This document shows, piece by piece, positions 27,558-33,674 of a DNA stretch of 33,674 nucleotides; the stretch's first letter is position 1, and every line of letters starts with the position of its first letter. Source of the DNA: Phycisphaerales bacterium. Its GTDB lineage: Bacteria > Planctomycetota > Phycisphaerae > Phycisphaerales > SM1A02. A model generated the notes under the pieces. It did not search any database, had not been told where the DNA came from, and saw only the letters and a program-made list of their open reading frames with translations. Both the position numbers and the translations under genes were made by a program. Where the stretch lies: assembly GCA_022446945.1 (NCBI GenBank), contig JAKVBW010000001.1:58338-92011 (forward strand), read 5' to 3'.

Positions 27558-28235
27558 TCAGTTGCGGCGCCTTCGTGGTTGGATGGCCAGCAAACCGAAG
27601 ATGGCGACGGCACTCGGCGTGGGCACCCATGTCAACCCAAGCATTTGCCAGGCGTTGCCATTGGCATCGGTCCCTTGCAGGCTGACATTGATCTCAAGAT
27701 CGGACCAGGCATGGCCGTTGCCGTTGATGACGGTGAACTGTCCGATCAACACCGATCCATTCAGTTCCTGGCCTTGCGCGTCGTTCGGACCGATGAACCA
27801 AGATCCATTATCGACATCCAAATCACTCCCCGCTTCAAATGAAGCCCAACTGATGCCAATGTTCGTCAGGTTGTTGTCGGGGAAGGGCGATCCCAGAATA
27901 TTCAGGCTGCCGATGGTGACGAACGAGTCCCACTGCAGTGACGGGATTAGCGCGAAAAAGGCCGGGTTGATGGATTGCGATGTCGGGCCGCCGAGCGGGT
28001 TCTGATAGAAACTCCGCCCCCAGCGAGGTTTGATCGTCAGCGGGCTCTGTGAGTTGCCGAACACCGATTCGATTCTTGCGCCTGCCTCGAGGTCGACGAA
28101 GCATCGATAGGTGATCTCACCTTGGGTGAGATCATTCTCAACTGTCTCGAAGCGAAGACCCAGCACGGGCGAACCGTAGGCGAGAGTTGCGACAGATGTT
28201 GAGATGAGGGTTGGCACCAACCATTGAATGCTCAT
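27558..28235 (-). CDS. Exported protein with PEP-CTERM-like C-terminal sorting tail
   Basis: ATG at 28233-28235; signal MSIQWLVPTLISTSVATLAYGS; C-terminus 'WVPTPSAVAIFGLLAIQPRRRRN' (VPTP + hydrophobic + Arg cluster). The longer 332-aa ORF start runs into the divergent intergenic region. Confidence 0.85.
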   Translation of the reverse strand: MSIQWLVPTLISTSVATLAYGSPVLGLRFETVENDLTQGEITYRCFVDLEAGARIESVFGNSQSPLTIKPRWGRSFYQNPLGGPTSQSINPAFFALIPSLQWDSFVTIGSLNILGSPFPDNNLTNIGISWASFEAGSDLDVDNGSWFIGPNDAQGQELNGSVLIGQFTVINGNGHAWSDLEINVSLQGTDANGNAWQMLGLTWVPTPSAVAIFGLLAIQPRRRRN

Positions 28236-28354
28236 GTGGATCTCCCTCCGCCCCTGAGCGACTGTAATGGCTGGGAATTCTGTTTCGAAGGGTAAATCTG
28301 AAACGAATCTGCCGGTTTCTCGGGTTTGGCAGAAGTCATCTCCTCGCTGATCCG

Positions 28355-28828
28355 ATGCCGGGTTCCATGGCTGTCCCCCGCATCGCCCTTCTCCCGCTTG
28401 AATCGCCCTCCACCGCACATGCGGAGGCTCAGGCGGATCATCATGGCCGGAGAGGCTCGATCGGGCGGGCGGCCATATGTGGTTGGTACGTCGCCATCGG
28501 GCTTGCTGCATGGCTCGATGCTGTCGTGACGGGCCATCACGAGGCACTTCTTGCAAGCATCTTTGTCGCTGGTTCGACCGGGGCCCTGTTGTGGGCAGGT
28601 CAGATGAATCTGGAGCGCATGATGCTTCGCAGCCTCCTTGTGGGACTGATCGGTCTGGCCGCTGGCGTGATTGGGAGCGTCAGTGCGCCGGCCGGATCAG
28701 GCATTGCCGCCACGTGTCTTTGCTTCGGGGCCATGGCCATGCTCTTCGGGGTGCTGATGGCGCTGCCGCCAGCCTTGATGACAACCCTGCGTAGTTCGCA
28801 GGCCATCATGCATGTGGAGCGTGGGTGA
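28355..28828 (+). CDS. Small integral membrane protein, function unknown (start uncertain)
   Basis: Several hydrophobic helices (YVAIGLAAWLDAVV, ALLASIFVAGSTGALLWAG, SLLVGLIGLAAGVIGSV, CLCFGAMAMLFGVLMALPPAL). No family recognised. Confidence 0.5.
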   Translation: MPGSMAVPRIALLPLESPSTAHAEAQADHHGRRGSIGRAAICGWYVAIGLAAWLDAVVTGHHEALLASIFVAGSTGALLWAGQMNLERMMLRSLLVGLIGLAAGVIGSVSAPAGSGIAATCLCFGAMAMLFGVLMALPPALMTTLRSSQAIMHVERG

Positions 28829-28853
28829 ATAGCGGTTCGCGACCGTCGCCGCT

Positions 28854-30500
28854 CTAGAGAACAATCAGATGCATGTCGCTCTCTGCCTGAATGTCTTGGG
28901 CAGGGGGATGGTGGACGTCGCGCACCATCTCCGTGAGTCCGTTTTCAGACATGACTTTCCGCGTCTGGTCATCGCAGAATGCAGCAGCAGTTTCACCGCG
29001 CAGGCGTGCGAGCAAATCCATCGCAATCTGGGATTCGCCTTTACACCACCGTTTGGGTCTGACGGACTGTTGGAAGGATTGCAAACGGCCGGTTGCATTT
29101 TCGAACGTCCCCGCTTTCTCCATCCAAGTGGCGGCTGGGAGGAAGACATCCGCGCTGTCCACGAGCGCATTGGGCAGTGTGTCAATCAGCACAACACATC
29201 GACCTCCGTCGATGGCCTGTTGCAATGAGGGGGTCACCCATTCGCTGGGATAGTTGCCAGTGATCAGCACACCGGCGATCGAGGCATCATCCTGAAGTGC
29301 TTGTTCAAATCCTGAAGCATCGACGATGTTGCCGCCGAGGGCATCCAGTACACGCCGCACGCCACGGGCATTTGGCGCCTTCTCAGCGCGGATGACGAAA
29401 CCGTCCAGCATCGTCTGGTCTTGGCCATCGATGGGTACGGGCCCGACGCCCAGAACGGCGTGGGGATCGATGGCGCGCACCAGTTGGCCGAGATGCCATG
29501 CATCTTCGCATGACAGCATCGGACTGATCAGGGCGGCGATATGGCCTGCATCCTGCAATCCGTCCAAGGCCGCTGCTTCGGTGACTTCCCAAGCCTCATC
29601 CGCAGCATCATCTTCGAAGGGCTCACCATCCTTGAGCGTCGGCATGAGCAATCGGTCATCGTTCTTGATGAAGTGCCAGCCGTATCGGACTTCATCGGTG
29701 ATCCACCATCGGTTGACGTCCATGTTCTCGCGTGGCTTCAACCGGTAGACCTCGCCCTGATTGTGTTCGACCAGAAGGTTGTCGCCTGATGATGTCAAGC
29801 CGTCGATCGAAGGCGTTGACTTCAAGTACCAGACGCGCTGCGTGAAAAGGAAGTCCTTGTCGAGCAGTGCGCCGACAGGGCACAGGTCGATGACATTGGC
29901 GCTCAGGGGATTGTCGAGCGCTTTGCCAGGGAAGACGTCGATCGATTCGGTGGCGCCGCGGCCTTCGACCATCAACTCGCCTGTTCCCGTTACTTCCCGG
30001 GTAAAGCGCACGCACCGGGTACACATGATGCAGCGATCGCTGTAGAGCAGCACGTGAGGACCGATGTCCTTCTTAGGCTGCTTGATCTTGTCCTCCTCGA
30101 ATCGACTGGAGGCATTCCCATAGCGGTAGGCATAATCCTGGAGACCGCACTCGCCAGCCTGATCACAGACGGGACAGTCGACAGGGTGGTTGATGAGCAG
30201 GAGTTCCATGACCGAGTGCTGGCTTTCGACGGCCTTCTCGCTCTTGGTCGAGATGATCTGGCCTTCACCTGCGGGGGTCTGGCAAGCGGGGAGGAGTTTT
30301 GGAATGGTCTCAATCTTGCCGTCGTTGCGGGGGTTGGGTGCCGCGACTTCTGCAAGGCAGATGCGGCAGGAGGCCACGATCGACAGACCCGGATGCCAGC
30401 AGTAGTGCGGGATCTCAAGGTCATTGTCATGCGCCACTTCGAGGATGGTCTGGCCTTCCTCGAATTCGCAGACAACGTCGTTGATGGTGCAGGTGGGCAT
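28854..30500 (-). CDS. nuoG: NADH-quinone oxidoreductase subunit G-like (2Fe-2S/4Fe-4S + molybdopterin-oxidoreductase-like region), short form
   Basis: 'HYCWHPGLSIVASCRICLAEV', 'NHPVDCPVCDQAGECGLQDYAYRYG', 'YSDRCIMCTRCVRFTREVTGTGELMVEGRG', 'NVIDLCPVGALLDKDF'. Confidence 0.93.
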   Translation of the reverse strand: MPTCTINDVVCEFEEGQTILEVAHDNDLEIPHYCWHPGLSIVASCRICLAEVAAPNPRNDGKIETIPKLLPACQTPAGEGQIISTKSEKAVESQHSVMELLLINHPVDCPVCDQAGECGLQDYAYRYGNASSRFEEDKIKQPKKDIGPHVLLYSDRCIMCTRCVRFTREVTGTGELMVEGRGATESIDVFPGKALDNPLSANVIDLCPVGALLDKDFLFTQRVWYLKSTPSIDGLTSSGDNLLVEHNQGEVYRLKPRENMDVNRWWITDEVRYGWHFIKNDDRLLMPTLKDGEPFEDDAADEAWEVTEAAALDGLQDAGHIAALISPMLSCEDAWHLGQLVRAIDPHAVLGVGPVPIDGQDQTMLDGFVIRAEKAPNARGVRRVLDALGGNIVDASGFEQALQDDASIAGVLITGNYPSEWVTPSLQQAIDGGRCVVLIDTLPNALVDSADVFLPAATWMEKAGTFENATGRLQSFQQSVRPKRWCKGESQIAMDLLARLRGETAAAFCDDQTRKVMSENGLTEMVRDVHHPPAQDIQAESDMHLIVL

Positions 30501-30643
30501 GCTTACTCAGGGTTCCGGGGGTCCAACTACCGCTTCACAGGCCAGTTCTGTGCTGCGGAGTCAGGCATATTAGCGGGGAATAGGGGGGAGATATCAGCTT
30601 TGTTGGACACTGATTCTCTTCCATCAGCGAGGGGAGGATTCCT

Positions 30644-30671
30644 CAATATGAGGGGGATTGGCAATATGAGG
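30644..30671. repeat. Two direct copies of CAATATGAGG (30644-30653 and 30662-30671), 18-bp period
   Basis: Exact 10-bp repeats in the gap upstream of nuoG; the first lies in the hairpin CCTCA-ATA-TGAGG (30641-30653). Confidence 0.5.
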
Positions 30672-30695
30672 CTTCAAGCCAGGCCGACACATGTG

Positions 30696-31370
30696 TCAGT
30701 GATTGCGATCGGCGAATGTGCTCGCAGTCAACACGATGCCGCCGTCTTCGCAACTGATGTCCTGAAGTCTGACTTGGCGATGATCGACCAATGGGATCGT
30801 CGATGCGACAGGGTCACCGTTCGTCAGTTGGGCAAGAAATGTCAGTCGCTCGCTTCCCTCGGTCGCATCTTCGATCAATGGATGGACCATTGACAAGGGG
30901 ATCGGTAGTGGCAGGCGACCGATCCCCCCGGAAACATCGCATGACAACATGCCATTGTCGATGACTGGCCAGAGGGTGAGGGTGCCTGTGCGTCCACCAA
31001 GTTCAGAAGCTTGAATCGCAAAGGTCAGTCCCGAAGGACTGATGTGCACTTGAGGGACGCCGAGTTCCTTTGGCCATTCGGCACCTTGCCCCGAGAGCCA
31101 TGCCGGAAGCCGCGCTGCCAACCACGCGTTGATCGCATCTTCAGGAATACGCAGCCGCCAGACTTCCTCGGGAGGGCGGATCTTCTGAAACTCTTCGACA
31201 AGTCGATACTCGGCTTTTTCGCCCAGCGTGCGGACAGCATCGTCCGTTGCGTCCGGTGGGGCATACCAGCGGGGCATCAGACCCGCGAGCCACCAGCCGA
31301 CACAGGCCAGCACCACAAGCGCCATGGCAGCGCCCAATAGGGCATTCAGGATGCGTTGTTTCCGCGTCAC
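30696..31370 (-). CDS. Single-pass membrane-anchored protein, function unknown
   Basis: GTG at 31368-31370 (VTRKQRILNALLGAAMALVVLACVGWWLAGLMPRWY...), N-terminal TM then soluble domain. Divergent from corA. Confidence 0.7.
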   Translation of the reverse strand: MTRKQRILNALLGAAMALVVLACVGWWLAGLMPRWYAPPDATDDAVRTLGEKAEYRLVEEFQKIRPPEEVWRLRIPEDAINAWLAARLPAWLSGQGAEWPKELGVPQVHISPSGLTFAIQASELGGRTGTLTLWPVIDNGMLSCDVSGGIGRLPLPIPLSMVHPLIEDATEGSERLTFLAQLTNGDPVASTIPLVDHRQVRLQDISCEDGGIVLTASTFADRNH

Positions 31371-31396
31371 GTGAGCGTCATAGTACGATCCACCGC

Positions 31397-32581
31397 ATGG
31401 CTGATCCAAAGAGTCAAGGCGAAGGTTTCTTCAGTGAGCTGGATGGATTCGTCGAGCCATCTTCACCCGACGTCGATTCGATGGATCACGCGGGTCAATT
31501 GGAGTCTTACGAGGAGTCGACGGGCTACCCGGAGCATCCGGGAGGCATCGATCGGCCGACACCACCCGAGGAATCCCTGAGCCCGGCGATCGTGACGTGT
31601 GTGGACTACGGGCCGGATGGCATCGAGTCGACGCATGTCACCGATGTACGCGCCTTCTTCTCAAACCCCCGACCCGATTCGAGTGTCGTGCGATGGCTCA
31701 ATGTTGTTGGAGACCCACCGGCCTTCCTTCTTGAAATGATTGCCGCTCGGTATCACCTACATCCATTGGCGCTTGAGGATCTGCTCATGATCCCGCAGCG
31801 GCCGAAAGTCGATGAGTACGCCGAGTTTTCCGAACACCCTTACCTGTTTGTGATCACACGCGCGGTGGACGAAGAAGAGGGAAAGCTTCGAAGCCAGCAA
31901 GTGAGCATGTTTCTCGGCGAGCGGCAAGTGATTTCGTTTCATCAATACGATCCGGATCTGTGGCATCCCCTTTTGACGCGCCTTGAAGATGAGGGCAGTC
32001 GGTTGCGCCGCAGTGGCCCCGATTTTCTCTTCTACTGTCTGCTTGACCGCATTGTGGATGGGGTCTTTCCGTCGCTGCAGGACATCGGCGAGCGTCTGGA
32101 TGAGATCGATCGCAAAATCACGAGCGCAAGTAACGAGGAAGCAGCGGACGAAGTGCACGAAATCAAGCGCGCGCTGCTCGTGATGCGTCGGGAGCTGTGG
32201 CCCATGAGAGAGTTGCTGGGGACGCTGGTGGGGAACCAGTGGCCGATGATCTCAAAGGAGACACGGACCTACTTGCGCGATGTGCATGATCACAGCCGGC
32301 ATCTTGCGGACACTGTCGAGATCTATCGCGAGGCGACGAATGGAATGTTGGCCGTGTACCAACAGGAACTCAATCAGAAGATGAATGAAGTGATGAAGGT
32401 GCTCACCATCATCGCGACGATCTTCATCCCGCTTTCATTCCTGACGGGGCTCTTCGGCATGAACTTCAACAAATCATTGCCTGGGATGGATGACACGAAT
32501 TCATTCGCCTGGTTCATCGGCGGATGCGTGGCCGTGGTCGTCATCATGTTGAGCGTCTTCCGCTGGCGGAGGTGGATCTGA
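31397..32581 (+). CDS. corA: CorA-family Mg2+/Co2+ transporter
   Basis: MADPKSQGEGFFSELDGF...; 'HPLALEDLLMIPQRPKVDEYAEF', 'LTIIATIFIPLSFLTGLFGMNF' (GMN motif) with C-terminal TM and basic end 'FRWRRWI'. Confidence 0.94.
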   Translation: MADPKSQGEGFFSELDGFVEPSSPDVDSMDHAGQLESYEESTGYPEHPGGIDRPTPPEESLSPAIVTCVDYGPDGIESTHVTDVRAFFSNPRPDSSVVRWLNVVGDPPAFLLEMIAARYHLHPLALEDLLMIPQRPKVDEYAEFSEHPYLFVITRAVDEEEGKLRSQQVSMFLGERQVISFHQYDPDLWHPLLTRLEDEGSRLRRSGPDFLFYCLLDRIVDGVFPSLQDIGERLDEIDRKITSASNEEAADEVHEIKRALLVMRRELWPMRELLGTLVGNQWPMISKETRTYLRDVHDHSRHLADTVEIYREATNGMLAVYQQELNQKMNEVMKVLTIIATIFIPLSFLTGLFGMNFNKSLPGMDDTNSFAWFIGGCVAVVVIMLSVFRWRRWI

Positions 32582-32627
32582 AAATTTGACGAGCGAACTT
32601 GCTGAGGGAATTCAAGGAGGCATTTCC

Positions 32628-33674
32628 ATGCCGTTTCAACTTCACAGGTCCTGGGTGATTGTGGGATTGCTTGTGGCGAGCATCGCGGCTGTCGGGTTGG
32701 CCGATCGGCTTATTCTGAAGAATGGCGATGTCTACACAGGCGAAAATATTTCACTCAATTCGGGTGTTTACATCTTCAAGTATCGGAATGCTGCGGGGCT
32801 ACCGATTCCGAAGCAGTTCAAGCAAAGGGATGTCGCAGAATTTATCGAAGAAGAACTGCCGAAGGACTTTTGGTCTGCGCCAAAATCACCGGGGCGTGAA
32901 GGGGCAACATCTTCATCGGCGGACAATGCCGATTCGTCCACACCAACGGTGCCGACAAAGACCCTCGTCCGATTTCTCTGCTTGCCACTTCACGGAACGA
33001 TCGGACACGAAATCCAGGATGCCGACATTCAGAAGTCGATCGAGTGGGCAGAGAAGAGAAGAGTCAAGATTCTGGTGCTACACATCGATTCAAAGGCTGG
33101 ATTCTTCGATGAGGCGAAGAAGATCGCCGAAATCATTCGTCAGAGCGAGTTACGAGGATGGTCCACCGTGGCGGTCGTCCACCGTGCGGCCGGTCCGGCG
33201 AAATCGATTGCGATGGCCTGTAAGCACATCGTGCTGGAGTCAGGCGGGACACTTGGTGGGAAAACAAGTACGCCTGAGCCATGCGATGGGAGCGAAAACT
33301 TTGCGAACAAGGGCGCAGTCTCCGGCAACTCAAGCCGATGGCCAAAGTTGGCGGGCGTGGGGAACGCTGCGGTGACAGCTGCGACAGCCAGCGATTACGG
33401 TCTTCAATCTATTCCAACGCGAAGGGTCTTCAAGGGAGCACGTGCGCGTCCAACGACTGGGATTGAGCTCAAGGGGTGGAGAGACGCCTTAGCTGAGTCT
33501 ATTGATGGGGAAAGTGGCATGCGGAGCTGGCAGGAACTTTCTAGCGGTGGCAGCAACATGACAAATCGGAAGATGGATTGGAATGCTTGGTGCGCTTCTG
33601 CTTCGCAGAGGCGCCAGAAAATGAGTGAAATAGAACGCTTGCAGCAAACTGTTCGCGAAACGGAATTGAGAATG
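32628..33674 (+). CDS. Exported ClpP/crotonase-fold (NfeD/SppA-like) protein, 3'-truncated by the window edge; not in the ORF track
   Basis: ATG at 32628 with AAGGAGG RBS; open to the last base (349 codons). MPFQLHRSWVIVGLLVASIAAVGLADRLILKNGDVYTGENIS...LVRFLCLPLHGTIGHEIQDADIQKSIEWAEKRRVKILVLHIDSKAGFFDEAKKIAEIIRQSELRGWSTVAVVHRAAGPAKSIAMACKHIVLESGGTLGGKTS.... Confidence 0.75.
   Translation, partial: MPFQLHRSWVIVGLLVASIAAVGLADRLILKNGDVYTGENISLNSGVYIFKYRNAAGLPIPKQFKQRDVAEFIEEELPKDFWSAPKSPGREGATSSSADNADSSTPTVPTKTLVRFLCLPLHGTIGHEIQDADIQKSIEWAEKRRVKILVLHIDSKAGFFDEAKKIAEIIRQSELRGWSTVAVVHRAAGPAKSIAMACKHIVLESGGTLGGKTSTPEPCDGSENFANKGAVSGNSSRWPKLAGVGNAAVTAATASDYGLQSIPTRRVFKGARARPTTGIELKGWRDALAESIDGESGMRSWQELSSGGSNMTNRKMDWNAWCASASQRRQKMSEIERLQQTVRETELRM

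Noticed and set aside
30686-30697. Perfect 12-bp palindrome GACACATGTGTC
   Set aside because: Several perfect 12-bp palindromes are expected by chance in 33 kb, and this one overlaps the end of a coding sequence.
30054-30893. 279-aa plus-strand ORF antisense to nuoG and the following gap
   Set aside because: Mostly antisense to the Fe-S domain of nuoG; no homology features recognised.
1-33674. CRISPR arrays, tRNA/rRNA genes, transposases, integrases, phage or toxin-antitoxin modules
   Set aside because: Looked for regularly spaced repeats, T-arm-like GGTTCGA segments and mobile-element proteins by eye; none found. A tRNAscan-SE/Infernal run would be needed to exclude RNAs rigorously.

Overview
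The 33.7 kb window looks like an ordinary chromosomal segment from a planctomycete, probably Phycisphaerae-like. That assignment is inferred from C-terminal dockerin-like Ca-binding doublets, a VPTP...RRRR sorting-like tail and the gene content. I recognise about 24 protein-coding genes and no tRNA, rRNA, CRISPR array, transposase or phage module. Housekeeping genes are nuoD, nuoE, nuoF, a distant nuoG, ybeY, a CorC/HlyC-like CBS protein, an acyl-CoA carboxylase carboxyltransferase, an SDR, transketolase, dnaN, pyrB and corA. Accessory and exported genes include four unrelated secreted proteins with the same dockerin-like doublet: a subtilase-like protein, a pentaheme cytochrome, a metzincin protease and a PQQ-type sugar dehydrogenase. 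There is also a thiol-redox neighbourhood (redoxin, stand-alone DsbD-N-like protein, rhodanese-like lipoprotein, MBL hydrolase). Two strong perfect-stem intrinsic terminators are present. The best second-look items are a 67-aa translationally coupled ORF between nuoE and nuoF, the DsbD-N/redoxin overlapping pair, an edge-truncated ClpP/NfeD-like ORF missing from the supplied track, and the shared dockerin-like tags. I found nothing that is unambiguously a new defence or mobile system.
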